A stretch of 64,000 nucleotides of DNA from Rahnella inusitata (GCF_003263515.1 NZ_JYDE01000007.1:62001-126000); one strand, 5' to 3'. Counted from the first letter of the stretch, positions 9,901-18,155 are shown. Translations and numbers: made by a program. Notes: generated by a model from the letters alone, not told the origin.

Positions 9901-10641
9901 GCGGATCTGTATGCCTTTCCGCGCGGCCCTGCACCGGGTAATTTCCTGCACGGTTTGCTGGAATGGGCGGGAGACGAAGGGTTTGCCACATTGACGTCGA
10001 AGCCGGAAAAAATCGCCGATCAGGTAGCGCGGCGCTGTAATACGCGCGGCTGGGAAAAATGGATTACGCCGCTGACGGAATGGCTGACCGCGTTGCTGAC
10101 GCAGCCGTTACCGCTGCCGGACGGCGACACATTTACGCTGGCCGGGCTGCCGCCGTATCAGGTGGAAATGGAGTTCTGGTTCTCGCTGACGCAGGTATCG
10201 ACCCGCCGCCTCGACAGGCTGGTGTCGCAGTACACGCTGGACGGCACCGCACGCGCGCCGCTGCTGGCGGAAGACCTCAACGGCATGCTGAAAGGCTTTA
10301 TCGATCTGGTGTTCGAACACGACGGGCGTTATTACGTGCTTGATTACAAATCCAACTGGCTGGGCGGCGACGCCAGCGGCTATGACCCGGTCTCCATGAC
10401 GCAGTCGATGCTGGATCATCGCTACGATCTGCAATTTACGCTGTATCTGTTCGCGCTGCATCGGTTGCTGAAATCCCGTCTGGCGGATTATGACTACGAC
10501 AGACATATCGGCGGCGCAGTGTATTTATTTCTGCGCGGCAGCCATGCGACGGGCAACGGCGTCTGCGTTCAGAGGCCGGATAAAGCCTTAATGGAACAAC
10601 TCGACCTGCTGTTTAGCGGTGATCAGGAGAAACGCGCATGA
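6928..10641 (+). CDS. recB: RecBCD exonuclease V, beta chain RecB
   Basis: RecB is the 3'-5' helicase and only nuclease of RecBCD and loads RecA after Chi. The 1237-residue protein is a full UvrD-like helicase: Walker A EASAGTGKTF at residues 24-33, AMIDEFQDTDPLQYRIF (Walker B), IGDPKQAIYAFRGADIYTY, TVHKSKGLEYP and the VALTRSRYALWLG motif. The C-terminal nuclease domain is intact: KGFIDLVFEHDGRYY followed by LDYKSNWLG, with D1139 and K1141 in the catalytic positions. The ATG overlaps the recC stop (ATGA) behind a perfect AAAGGAGG, and the stop in turn overlaps recD. Pathway: homologous recombination and defence against linear phage DNA. Confidence 0.96.
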   Translation: MTDRTVPSALNVLNFPLTGSRLIEASAGTGKTFTIAALYVRLVLGHGGDNAFSRPLTPPEILVVTFTDAATKELRDRIRVRLSQAAEYFLNLDGSSSEGDEFLQTLRAEYLPEQWPGCARKLQLAAEWMDESAVSTIHGWCNRMLGEHAFDSDSLFTQTLETDQTELLMEVVRDYWRSFYFALPESDIRTLRTWWRTPEELHSKVAPLLEYAEELGSDETPAQICETVRQQKAAELSALKQGWPEWTQELRTLLEGAVAAKVVDGRKIQARYFLPWLEKLHIWATTDDLTPDLKTGWERLTPQGLAECWKQGEPPAHPAITAMETLKTQLENLPDARSGLLQHACRWIENRFDVEQQKRAQMGFNDLLTRLDAALRSDNGERLAEIVRTQFPVAMIDEFQDTDPLQYRIFDTVYRVAKNAPEQGLILIGDPKQAIYAFRGADIYTYLRARRDTGGRHYTLATNFRSTRSMVAAVNEVFGLAENRDSGEGAFLFRRGDENQVPFLPVEAKGRADTLIIDDAEAAAMTLWYPENQADSLPKTQYIQLMSDGCATEIVRLLRLGQQGSAGFGQSGETLQPVMPGDIAVLVNTGREATAVRTALSKRGVRSVYLSDKESIFQSAQAGELQYWLAACAAPENDRLLRAALGTPSLNLSWEALDRLNQDEQEWDRYVRQFQEYRICWRKQGILPMLRRLMWEFDVPRRLLGRGDERALTDLLHLSELLQQASVQLDGEHALIRYLAEQRQDEHQGGDARKLRLESDAELVQVVTVHKSKGLEYPLVFLPFACAFRAVKKQDSPLKWHTQEGELEVALSASDDQLALADRERLGEDLRKFYVALTRSRYALWLGMAPLKEFEKSAPGYLFHQDSVPDGETFEAGALPARLQALETTNIRAWPLPAPDGAVFRNEQALPALGPRPPLRTHKAPRWWVSSFSGLQIAPAGTYIAADVVTRELPVEIESAAQDTYLENKSLENTGLEAIGAPESVSSPMTGADLYAFPRGPAPGNFLHGLLEWAGDEGFATLTSKPEKIADQVARRCNTRGWEKWITPLTEWLTALLTQPLPLPDGDTFTLAGLPPYQVEMEFWFSLTQVSTRRLDRLVSQYTLDGTARAPLLAEDLNGMLKGFIDLVFEHDGRYYVLDYKSNWLGGDASGYDPVSMTQSMLDHRYDLQFTLYLFALHRLLKSRLADYDYDRHIGGAVYLFLRGSHATGNGVCVQRPDKALMEQLDLLFSGDQEKRA

Positions 10642-12692
10642 AAATCAACAGCCGTGAAGAAATCGCACACCTGCTGGCAAGCTGGGTAGAGTGCGGCTGG
10701 CTGCGTGAGCTGGATCGCGCGCTGGTGACGTTTCTGGCGAAGCAGTCGCCGGACGCGCAGCCGCTGCTGTTACTGGCGACGGCGCTGACCAGCTATCAGC
10801 TTGGGCGCGGCCATGTATGTCTGGATTTGCAGGCCACTCTCGCCGACAGCGCCTTTTCGCTCTCGCTGCCGCCGGAGGGTGATCATGCTGACGGTGCGGT
10901 GATCCGCCCGGCCGCAGTGCTGGAAAATCTCAGCCTGACAGAATGGATGGCGGCGCTGGTGCATCCGCAGCTGGTGGGCAACGGCGAGGGGAATTCACCG
11001 CTGGTGCTCATCGGGCACCGCCTGTATCTGCGCCGTTACTGGCAGTATGAACAGAATGTCCGCGGCGCGATTGAACAACGTCTGGCGCGCAGTCAGCCGG
11101 ACGCGTTGCCGGTGGCACCTTTGCGCGCGGCGCTCGATGCGCTGTTTCCTGCCAGCGGCAATAGCGGGCAAGCCAACTGGCAGAAACTGGCCTGTGCGCT
11201 GGCGGCGGGCAGTGCGTTCAGCATCGTGACCGGCGGGCCTGGCACCGGGAAAACCACCACCGTGGTACGCCTGCTGGCGTTGCTGCAAACGCTGGCGCTG
11301 GAAGACCACGGCCAGCCGCTGCGCATCCGTCTGGCGGCACCTACCGGTAAGGCGGCGGCGCGGCTCAATGAGTCAATTGCCGGTGCGGTATCTCAACTCG
11401 ATTTGACCGCGCTCGGCAACGGTGACGCCGTACGTGAAAGCATTAATACCGACGTGGTGACGCTGCACCGTCTGCTCGGTAGCCGCCCGGATACCCGGCA
11501 CTTCCGTCATCATCCGGGCAATCCGCTGATGCTCGACGTGCTGGTGGTGGACGAGGCGTCGATGGTCGATCTGGAAATGATGGCCGCGCTGCTGGCGGCG
11601 TTACCGGATCAGGCGCGCCTGATCCTGCTCGGCGATAAAGATCAGCTGGCATCGGTGGAAGCGGGCGCGTTGCTCAGCGAACTTTGCCAGCGTGCGGCGG
11701 GCGGCCATTATTTGCCGAAAACCCGCGACTGGCTGCAAACCGTCACCGGCGAGAACATCCCGGAGGCATTGGTGGATGCTCACGGAACGGCGATGGATCA
11801 GGCGGTGGTGATGTTGCGTCACAGCTACCGTTTTGATGCTCAAAGCGGCATCGGGCGGCTGGCGGAAGCGGTCAACGATGGCGATGTGAAAACGCTGAAG
11901 CAGGTGTGGAAGCAGGGGTACGGCGATCTGGCGCAGCTGACGCTCAGCGCGGCTGACGATCAGGCGCTGCGCGACTGGGTGATTAACGGCGCGGCGGGGC
12001 AGTTTCCTGCTGCGACGGCGCGGGCAGGCGTCTCACCGCCGGTCGGATATCGTCACTATCTGACGGTCGTGAAAAATGAGCGGCCTGAAATCGACGAACC
12101 GATGGAATCCTTCCACCGTTGGGCAACCAAAGTGCTGCTGGCCTACAGCCAGTTCCAGCTGCTGTGCGTTCTGCGCAGCGGGCGGTGGGGCGTTGAAGGG
12201 CTGAATCTGCGTATTGCGGAAATTTTATGGAAAGAAGGGCTGCTGGAGGCGGCGGCAGGCTGGTATCCGGGGCGTCCGGTGCTGGTCACGCGCAATGATT
12301 ACGGCCAGCGCCTGATGAACGGCGATATCGGCATTACATTGCAAATTCCGCAAACGCTGGCGGATGGCTCGGCGGTGTGGGTATCGCGCGTCGCCTTTCT
12401 GGCGGGCGACGGCACCCAGAGTATCCGCTGGGTGATGCCAAGCCGGTTGCAGGCGGTGGAGACGGTGTTCGCGATGACAGTGCATAAATCGCAGGGGTCT
12501 GAATTTACCCATACCGCGCTGCTGCTGCCAGAAAATCTCAGCCCGATCCTTACCCGTGAGCTGATCTACACCGGCATTACCCGTGCGCGTCACTGGTTCA
12601 GCCTGGGCTGTGTCGGAGGCATGAATGCGGTGTTGCCGGATGCAGTACAGCGCAGGGTGCTGCGGGCGAGCGGATTGATTGAAACGGTGTGA
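10638..12692 (+). CDS. recD: RecBCD exonuclease V, alpha chain RecD
   Basis: RecD is the 5'-3' helicase motor of RecBCD. The 684-residue product carries an SF1B helicase core: Walker A GPGTGKT at 200-206, APTGKAAARLNESI, LVVDEASMVD, LLGDKDQLASVEAGALL, and the C-terminal VHKSQGSEFTHTALLLPE and LIYTGITRARHWFSL motifs. It is longer than E. coli RecD (about 608) and has an insert around residues 350-390 between the GALLSEL region and the HSYRF motif. The ATG overlaps the recB stop, completing a three-gene operon with 4-nt overlaps at both junctions. No terminator is obvious after it. Confidence 0.95.
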   Translation: MKINSREEIAHLLASWVECGWLRELDRALVTFLAKQSPDAQPLLLLATALTSYQLGRGHVCLDLQATLADSAFSLSLPPEGDHADGAVIRPAAVLENLSLTEWMAALVHPQLVGNGEGNSPLVLIGHRLYLRRYWQYEQNVRGAIEQRLARSQPDALPVAPLRAALDALFPASGNSGQANWQKLACALAAGSAFSIVTGGPGTGKTTTVVRLLALLQTLALEDHGQPLRIRLAAPTGKAAARLNESIAGAVSQLDLTALGNGDAVRESINTDVVTLHRLLGSRPDTRHFRHHPGNPLMLDVLVVDEASMVDLEMMAALLAALPDQARLILLGDKDQLASVEAGALLSELCQRAAGGHYLPKTRDWLQTVTGENIPEALVDAHGTAMDQAVVMLRHSYRFDAQSGIGRLAEAVNDGDVKTLKQVWKQGYGDLAQLTLSAADDQALRDWVINGAAGQFPAATARAGVSPPVGYRHYLTVVKNERPEIDEPMESFHRWATKVLLAYSQFQLLCVLRSGRWGVEGLNLRIAEILWKEGLLEAAAGWYPGRPVLVTRNDYGQRLMNGDIGITLQIPQTLADGSAVWVSRVAFLAGDGTQSIRWVMPSRLQAVETVFAMTVHKSQGSEFTHTALLLPENLSPILTRELIYTGITRARHWFSLGCVGGMNAVLPDAVQRRVLRASGLIETV

Positions 12693-12701
12693 ACGGCGGG
12701 A

Positions 12702-12944
12702 TCAGTAATCGTATTGAGGAATGCGGGAGGTTTTAACGAGAGGCCGGGTTTTGGAACCGGGCACTTTGGTGGCTTTGAGCGGATCACCGGCGACAAACTC
12801 CAGCGTCGGGGAATAGTAAAATGGCAGCCAGCCGCCATAGCTATTCTCCCACTCCCAGCGAACCGGGCATGGCCACAGAATGTCTTCGTACATAATGTAA
12901 TAGGTCCATCGCCCGTGGGGACGACGCGGTTTTGGGGTCTTCAT
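12702..12944 (-). CDS. Hypothetical aromatic-rich protein
   Basis: An 80-residue reading frame that runs towards recD. It is rich in Trp, Tyr and Pro (GRWTYYIMYED, RWEWENSYGGWLPFYY, ending RIPQYDY) with a basic N terminus. No signal peptide or membrane helix is visible and I do not recognise a family. The ribosome binding site is weak; an internal ATG at 12890 is an alternative start. The unusual but ordered composition argues for a real gene, yet only comparison can settle it. Confidence 0.5.
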   Translation of the reverse strand: MKTPKPRRPHGRWTYYIMYEDILWPCPVRWEWENSYGGWLPFYYSPTLEFVAGDPLKATKVPGSKTRPLVKTSRIPQYDY

Positions 12945-12989
12945 AGGAGCGTCAACTTAACTCAAAATAGTATCGCTAACAATATCAGC

Positions 12990-13097
12990 TCAACCCCAAA
13001 TCATGGCCGCCCAGCGGAGTAACAGCAGGCCGCCGCAGATGCACAGCAACACGACGACCATCTTCCAGTGTTTACTCATCATCCTTTTGGTGACCAT
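12990..13097 (-). CDS. Small single-span membrane protein (35 aa)
   Basis: Short gene with an excellent ribosome binding site (GGGAGG, 5 nt before the ATG). The product begins with a basic stretch (MVTKRMMSKHWK), continues with one hydrophobic helix (MVVVLLCICGGLLLLRWAAM) and ends at IWG, which fits a one-pass inner-membrane protein. Function unknown. A second small membrane protein gene lies just upstream on the same strand, 42 bp away. Confidence 0.6.
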   Translation of the reverse strand: MVTKRMMSKHWKMVVVLLCICGGLLLLRWAAMIWG

Positions 13098-13139
13098 CGG
13101 ATCCTCCCTGTATTGAGCTTAGGTGTTATTGAATCCACG

Positions 13140-13298
13140 TTAACCGGTGATGTGCCGGTCAACGTAATGAACAACATGTTCCTTTAATTCGGGAACGGTT
13201 TGATCGGCAAGCCACTCGAAAGCCACCAGCAGTAAGGCCGTTGCGGCAAGTACAGTCAAAATTATAGCGGCTTTCTTATGGGCTTCCATGGTTCTCAT
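13140..13298 (-). CDS. Small membrane protein (52 aa)
   Basis: Starts MRTMEAHKKAA, has a single hydrophobic segment (AIILTVLAATALLLVAF) and a charged, histidine-containing tail (ELKEHVVHYVDRHITG). An AAAGA-like ribosome binding site precedes the ATG at 13298; an ATG three codons later is possible. Helix plus soluble tail suggests a membrane-anchored small protein. It precedes the 35-aa gene and may share its transcript. No known family recognised. Confidence 0.55.
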   Translation of the reverse strand: MRTMEAHKKAAIILTVLAATALLLVAFEWLADQTVPELKEHVVHYVDRHITG

Positions 13299-13386
13299 CG
13301 TCTTTGCATTGCCTGTTTTTTACTCTATCAGAAAGTGCTCCCTCTGAGGAGGTTTCAGGCGTTTGGTTCTGAAAGGGGTTAGGAAA

Positions 13387-14631
13387 TTATACCCGCTCAG
13401 ACGATGCGAAACTTTGATCCTGTCCCTCCGCGACCGGATCCTTAGGATTTTCTGCATATCGGGCACCGGGCTTAAAACCGTGACGTTTCGCGCACCAGGC
13501 GATAATCAGCGCGGCCAGCAACAGCACCAGCATCGTCCACGGAAAAATGCCGACCCCGGCGGTGTTAAGCAGAATGCCGCCGGACAAGCCACCGCCGGCA
13601 ATCGCCAGATTCCACGACACCACGACCAGCGATTGTGCCATATCACCCTGCTCGCCGGTGGCGTCAGCGATGGCAGTTTGCAGCAACGTCGCCGCGCCGC
13701 CGAAAGTCAGCCCCCAGATGGCGACGCACAGCGTGACCATCAGCGGTGAATGGCCGTCGAGCGCCAGTCCGAGTGAAATCAGCGCGAACAATGCAAGACT
13801 GGCCAGCAGAGTTTTCCGCAGGCGTTTATCCACCTGCAAGCCGGTGAAAGCGATACCCGCCAGCGCGCCGATGCCAAACACCAGCAGGATCTGATCGGCC
13901 CGTTCTGCCAGACCGGAGAGGGTTAGGAACGGCACAATGTAGGTATAAAGCAGGTTATGCGTCAGCATCCACAATAAGATCACCGCCAGTATGCTGCGTA
14001 CGCCCGGCATCATTATCACGTGACGCAGCGACTGACGCTGGCCTGCCGCCTGCCCCGGATAATCGGGCACTTTACGCATCACCCATACGACCAGCAGCAA
14101 TGTGACCGCCGACATTACGCCAAACGCCATCCGCCAGCCGAGCAGGGTACCCATCCATGTGCCGAGCGGTACGCCGACGGACAGCGCCACCGGCGCGCCC
14201 AGCATCGCCACCGACAGTGCGCGCCCCTGCTGATGCACCGGCACCATGCGTCTCGCGTAGCCCGCCAGTAACCCCCACGCCAGACCGGCGGCCGCACCGG
14301 CCATCCAGCGCGCGAACAGCGTCACGAGATAATTCGTCGAAAACGTGGTGAGCGTGTTAAAGACCAGAAAGCCGAGGATTGCCGTGAGCAGCGCGGTGCG
14401 CCGGTTCCAGCCGCGCGTCATCGCCGCCAGCGGGATCACTGCCATCAGCGAACCGGCGGCGTAAAGCGTGATCAGCTGTCCGGCCATTGCCTGCGACACG
14501 TTAAGTCCCGCAGCAATCTGTGGTAACAGCCCGGCGGGCAACGTTTCGGTCATGATGCCGATAAAACCGGTCATCGCCATCGCCAGCAGGGCGGAAAGCG
14601 GCAACGGCGAGGCGGACTGGGGTGAATTCAT
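13387..14631 (-). CDS. MFS transporter, DHA1 drug/sugar efflux type
   Basis: Inner-membrane proton-coupled exporter, 414 residues with twelve predicted helices. The DHA1 features are present: FIGIMTETLPAGLLPQIA at the N terminus, RWMAGAAAGLAWGLLAGYARR in helix 4-5 (motif C region), and GALAGIAFTGLQVDKRLRK. The sequence resembles the AraJ/NepI group, which export arabinose, purine ribonucleosides or drugs; the substrate here is not deducible. It is divergently transcribed from a LysR-type gene 115 bp away, the usual arrangement for a regulator and its target. Alternative: an antibiotic efflux pump. Confidence 0.85.
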   Translation of the reverse strand: MNSPQSASPLPLSALLAMAMTGFIGIMTETLPAGLLPQIAAGLNVSQAMAGQLITLYAAGSLMAVIPLAAMTRGWNRRTALLTAILGFLVFNTLTTFSTNYLVTLFARWMAGAAAGLAWGLLAGYARRMVPVHQQGRALSVAMLGAPVALSVGVPLGTWMGTLLGWRMAFGVMSAVTLLLVVWVMRKVPDYPGQAAGQRQSLRHVIMMPGVRSILAVILLWMLTHNLLYTYIVPFLTLSGLAERADQILLVFGIGALAGIAFTGLQVDKRLRKTLLASLALFALISLGLALDGHSPLMVTLCVAIWGLTFGGAATLLQTAIADATGEQGDMAQSLVVVSWNLAIAGGGLSGGILLNTAGVGIFPWTMLVLLLAALIIAWCAKRHGFKPGARYAENPKDPVAEGQDQSFASSERV

Positions 14632-14746
14632 GGTGATTTCTCAATGTAAGAAAGTGTCGGATCAGAATAGAGATCTCCACGATGCGGAAAAAGTAGGGTA
14701 GATTTCCAGTGTATGCGGACGATGATGTCCGCAATGGGAGGTAGCG

Positions 14747-15655
14747 GTGGAAAGTCTGAGCAGTCTGAATGTGTTTGTGCACGTCGCTGAAACCCGCAGT
14801 TTCGTCGCCGCAGGGCGGATACTGGGCGTGTCGGCATCGGCGGTGGGTAAAAGCATCGCGCGGATGGAAACCAAGCTGAAGGTGCGACTGTTTCACCGCA
14901 GCACCCGCAGCGTCACGCTGACGGCGGAAGGCGCACTGTTTCTCGAGCGCAGCCGCCGGATAGTCGCGGAGCTGGAAGCCGCGGAAAGCGAGCTGTCGCA
15001 GCTTTCGGAAAGTCCGCGGGGCAGGCTGCGTTTGAGTTTGCCGCTGGTCAGCACACTGCTATTGCCTGTGCTCGGCGAGTTTATGCGTCGCTATCCGGAC
15101 ATTGAACTGGATCTGGATTTCACCGATCGCGTGGTCGATGTGGTGGAAGAAGGGTTTGATGCGGTGGTACGCACCGGGCAGATGGTGGATTCACGGCTGT
15201 CGATGCGCAAGCTCGGAAAATTCCGTCATCTGTTGGTCGGGTCTCCTGCCTATTTTGCAGAATACGGCTGGCCGCGTGAGCCGCAGGATTTGCTCACGCA
15301 TCGCTGCCTGCATTTCCGCTATCCCAACAGCGGCAAGCTGGAGCCGTGGCCGGTTCCGGCGCATGTGGATGTCGCGCTGCCGGTGTCGATGGTGTGCAAT
15401 AACATTGAAACACGTCTGTGTTTTTCGGTGCAGGGGCTGGGTATCACCTGCCTGCCGGATTTCAGCGTCCGCAAGGAGCTGGCGCGCGGGCAACTGGTGA
15501 CCGTATTAGACGAGCACGTCGAACGCAGCGCAGATTTTTTCATTCTGTGGCCGTCTGGCGGTTATATGACGCCTAAGCTTCGGGTATTTATCGATTTTAT
15601 CAGCGAAAGACTGTTCCCGGAAAATAAGGCGCTGGCGCTGGTATGCCCAAACTAA
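14747..15655 (+). CDS. LysR-family transcriptional regulator
   Basis: DNA-binding regulator of 302 residues. The N-terminal winged helix-turn-helix is clear (LNVFVHVAETRSFVAAGRIL, AVGKSIARMETKLKVRLFHR), followed by a LysR substrate domain of the CrgA-like group (DFTDRVVDVVEEGFDAVVRTG). The start is GTG with GGGAGG 5 nt upstream. It faces away from the DHA1 exporter gene, which it probably controls together with itself from the shared 115-bp region; the effector is unknown. Confidence 0.9.
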   Translation: MESLSSLNVFVHVAETRSFVAAGRILGVSASAVGKSIARMETKLKVRLFHRSTRSVTLTAEGALFLERSRRIVAELEAAESELSQLSESPRGRLRLSLPLVSTLLLPVLGEFMRRYPDIELDLDFTDRVVDVVEEGFDAVVRTGQMVDSRLSMRKLGKFRHLLVGSPAYFAEYGWPREPQDLLTHRCLHFRYPNSGKLEPWPVPAHVDVALPVSMVCNNIETRLCFSVQGLGITCLPDFSVRKELARGQLVTVLDEHVERSADFFILWPSGGYMTPKLRVFIDFISERLFPENKALALVCPN

Positions 15656-15712
15656 AACGTCTGCTAAAAGGAGTTGCAGATGAGTCAGCAGATTGTATGA
15701 GAGGAGCGGAGG

Positions 15713-15740
15713 ACCGAAGGCGAATACACACCTTCGGTTT
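15713..15740 (+). terminator. Terminator after the LysR-type gene
   Basis: ACCGAAGG and CCTTCGGT form an 8-bp stem with a 10-nt loop, followed by a short T-rich end. It lies 58 bp after the regulator and just beyond the stop of the convergent 15749-16021 gene. Confidence 0.5.
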
Positions 15741-15748
15741 ATCACCGG

Positions 15749-16021
15749 TTAACGGCTGCCGGGCAGCAGAGATTCGGTGCATTTGAACACGTCTTCGCGG
15801 AATTTACGGGAAGCTTCGTCCAGATCGGTCTGGTTTGCCACGTCGGCGCGGTTAGCTTCCAGCGCCTGATTCACGGCTACCGTGAAAGCATTTTCCTGGC
15901 TGGCGTTCAGCACATTGCCCACGCTGCCGAACAGCAGGCGCATGGCGGAAATTTGTACCAGAAGTTCACGGTTTACGCGCTCAAGCTGGTCAACGCGTTT
16001 GGCAAGAATTTCGTCACTCAT
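15749..16021 (-). CDS. Hypothetical small soluble protein
   Basis: A 90-residue protein, predicted largely helical: MSDEILAKRVDQLERVNREL is heptad-like and may form a coiled coil, and the C terminus reads RKFREDVFKCTESLLPGSR with a lone cysteine. No signal peptide. The start at 16021 is preferred over an upstream ATG because AAGGAG stands 7 nt before it. No family recognised. It is separated from the DUF3053 gene upstream by a terminator, so it is probably monocistronic. Confidence 0.75.
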   Translation of the reverse strand: MSDEILAKRVDQLERVNRELLVQISAMRLLFGSVGNVLNASQENAFTVAVNQALEANRADVANQTDLDEASRKFREDVFKCTESLLPGSR

Positions 16022-16071
16022 CGGTGTCTCCTTAGTTAAGTGCCGCACACCATAACAAAAGCGCCGTCATG

Positions 16072-16092
16072 AAAAAACCGCCTTGCGGCGGT
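16072..16092 (-). terminator. Terminator after the DUF3053 lipoprotein gene
   Basis: On the minus strand ACCGCC-GCAA-GGCGGT is followed by six T, a compact intrinsic terminator 20 bp beyond the stop codon at 16113. Confidence 0.8.
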
Positions 16093-16112
16093 CTGGACGT
16101 TCGGGTGGTGGT

Positions 16113-16838
16113 TTAGCGTACCATTTGCTGCATCTGGCGGCTAAGCTGCATCAGTTGCGCATTTAGTGGCACCAGCTGTTGCTGGATAGCGTTGTATTTA
16201 TCCAGCTGTTTCTGGTTGGAGAATTGCAGACGGTTGCCGGTAATGGTGACGTCTTTCCCCTGACTCTTGATGAAATCGGCTTTGGCGACGATAAGATTCA
16301 GCACCTGCGGAAGCAGCTCAAAAACCTGTTCGGTGATTTCAGAGGGTTTGACCACTGTTTTCTCGTAAGCCAGATCGTAAACCTTTTTCAGATCGTCCGG
16401 CTGTTTCAGCGCCGCGTGTTGGGTATCCGCCTGCGTTCTGAGCGTGATGATTTTCTCTTTCCAGTTCTGGCTGCTGTCGGCCATCTTCTTGAGGTCATCG
16501 CGCTGCTCGACCAGCGCATTAACGCTGTTGACGCCGTTCATACCGGCAAACACGGGTACCAGCGAGGAATCGAGCTCAGTGTTCATCTGGTGATGAAAAC
16601 CGGTGATGATCGCATAATCTTTGCTGTAATCGCCGAACTGTTTTTTCTCCGCTTCCGACAGCTGCGGCACGGCCAGCACCTGTTTATCGAGAATGCGCGA
16701 CTGGAGGAAATCCATAAACGCTTTGCGCTGCGCAGGCTCTTTATCACCACAGCCGCTGACTGCAAAAATCATCATCAGCAGCATCAATGGCATCAGGAAA
16801 GTACGGGTGAAGTGAGAGGTTTTGATCGCGTATTGCAT
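16113..16838 (-). CDS. DUF3053 lipoprotein, YiaF-like
   Basis: Predicted lipoprotein of 241 residues: basic start, hydrophobic segment and a lipobox (AVSGC, Cys about 30), then a soluble part that matches the DUF3053 family to which E. coli YiaF belongs (CGDKEPAQRKAFMDFLQSRI, the QLSEAEKKQFG region). After the lipobox the residue is Gly rather than Asp, which does not by itself indicate inner-membrane retention. The molecular role is unknown. It is divergent from another lipoprotein gene (DUF1615). Confidence 0.85.
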   Translation of the reverse strand: MQYAIKTSHFTRTFLMPLMLLMMIFAVSGCGDKEPAQRKAFMDFLQSRILDKQVLAVPQLSEAEKKQFGDYSKDYAIITGFHHQMNTELDSSLVPVFAGMNGVNSVNALVEQRDDLKKMADSSQNWKEKIITLRTQADTQHAALKQPDDLKKVYDLAYEKTVVKPSEITEQVFELLPQVLNLIVAKADFIKSQGKDVTITGNRLQFSNQKQLDKYNAIQQQLVPLNAQLMQLSRQMQQMVR

Positions 16839-16972
16839 AGATTCCTTGCTCCTTTTGCTCCATATTCAGAAGATTAACCTTAGCGTAAAAAGCTGAAATT
16901 TTAACTAGAAAGCCGCGCTTATCTTGGTTAACGTCACCGAAGTACACACGAAACTCCCTCTTCAGGAAATGT

Positions 16973-18088
16973 ATGATTTTGAACGGTAAGCGATTTTCCA
17001 CACCCCGCACGCTTGGTGCATTAGCGATTTTGATCCTCGCCGGGTGTACGTCTAATAAGAAAAACGACGCGCCGGTGAAAAATCCGCAGGACACTAAGGC
17101 GGATATCGTGCGGCTGATGCCGTCCACCGCGCCGGATCGCAAGGGCTGGGCGACGGACATTACCGCCGCGTTTTCCGCGCAAGGTATCGCGCCGACCACC
17201 GAGAATATCTGTTCGGTGCTTGCGGTGGCACAGCAGGAATCTAACTTCAACGCCGACGCGCCGGTGCCGGGGCTTGGGAAAATCGCGTGGAAAGAGATAG
17301 ACCGCCGCGCAGATGCCGTCCATGTGCCGAATTTCCTGGTACACACCGCACTGCTGCTGAAATCGCCGAACGGCAAATCCTACAGCGAGCGGCTGGATAA
17401 TGTGAAAACCGAGAAGCAGCTGAGTGCGATTTTCGATGATTTCATCGATATGGTGCCGATGGGGCAGAAGCTGTTTGGCAAACTCAATCCGGTGCATACC
17501 GGCGGGCCGATGCAGGTCAGCATCGCGTTCGCTGAGCAGAATGCTAAAGGGTATCCGTATCCGGTGGACATTTCGATTCGCAACGAAGTGTTCAGCCGTC
17601 GCGGCGGTATCTATTTCGGCGTGAAACATCTGCTGGGTTATCCGGCGAATTACACTCAGCCGCTGTACCGTTTCGCCGACTTTAATGCGGGCTGGTACGC
17701 CAGCCGGAATGCCGCGTTCCAGAGCGCGGTCAGTAAGGCCTCGGGCATTCCGCTGGCGCTCGATGGTGACCTCATCAACTACGGCACCGATAAGCCTGGC
17801 AGCACCGAGCTGGCGGTGCGCACGCTGAGCAAGCGTCTGGATATCAGCCATTCTTCAATCCGCAAGGCGCTGGAGAAGGGCGAACAGCTGGAGTTCGAAG
17901 ACACTACACTCTATAAAAAGGTGTTTGCGCTGGCGGATAAAACCACCGGGAAGCGACAGCCGCGTGAGATGCTGCCGGGGATCACGCTGGAAAGTCCGAA
18001 AATTACCCGTACGTTGACCACCGCATGGTTCGCCAAACGGGTGGACGGACGCCGCGCTGATTGCGTTAAAAGAGCCGCGGCGCGCTGA
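16973..18088 (+). CDS. DUF1615 lipoprotein
   Basis: 371-residue predicted lipoprotein with lipobox ILAGC (Cys at about residue 25). The rest fits the DUF1615 family: ICSVLAVAQQESNFNADAPV, DMVPMGQKLFGKLNP, TGGPMQVSIAFAE and FNAGWYASRNAAFQ. The AQQES motif and the GPMQV motif resemble the catalytic Glu region and second motif of lysozyme-like transglycosylases, so a peptidoglycan-related role is possible, but that is inference. AGGAA precedes the ATG. It stands alone, divergent from the DUF3053 gene. Confidence 0.85.
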   Translation: MILNGKRFSTPRTLGALAILILAGCTSNKKNDAPVKNPQDTKADIVRLMPSTAPDRKGWATDITAAFSAQGIAPTTENICSVLAVAQQESNFNADAPVPGLGKIAWKEIDRRADAVHVPNFLVHTALLLKSPNGKSYSERLDNVKTEKQLSAIFDDFIDMVPMGQKLFGKLNPVHTGGPMQVSIAFAEQNAKGYPYPVDISIRNEVFSRRGGIYFGVKHLLGYPANYTQPLYRFADFNAGWYASRNAAFQSAVSKASGIPLALDGDLINYGTDKPGSTELAVRTLSKRLDISHSSIRKALEKGEQLEFEDTTLYKKVFALADKTTGKRQPREMLPGITLESPKITRTLTTAWFAKRVDGRRADCVKRAAAR

Positions 18089-18120
18089 GTTTCATCTATG
18101 ACGCGGTGAGAATCGTCTTA

Positions 18121-18155
18121 ATGCCTGCCTGAATCCGGCAGGCATAATTATTTAT
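18121..18155 (+). terminator. Terminator after the DUF1615 gene
   Basis: ATGCCTGCC and GGCAGGCAT form a 9-bp stem with a 7-nt loop, followed by a T/A-rich stretch. Confidence 0.6.
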
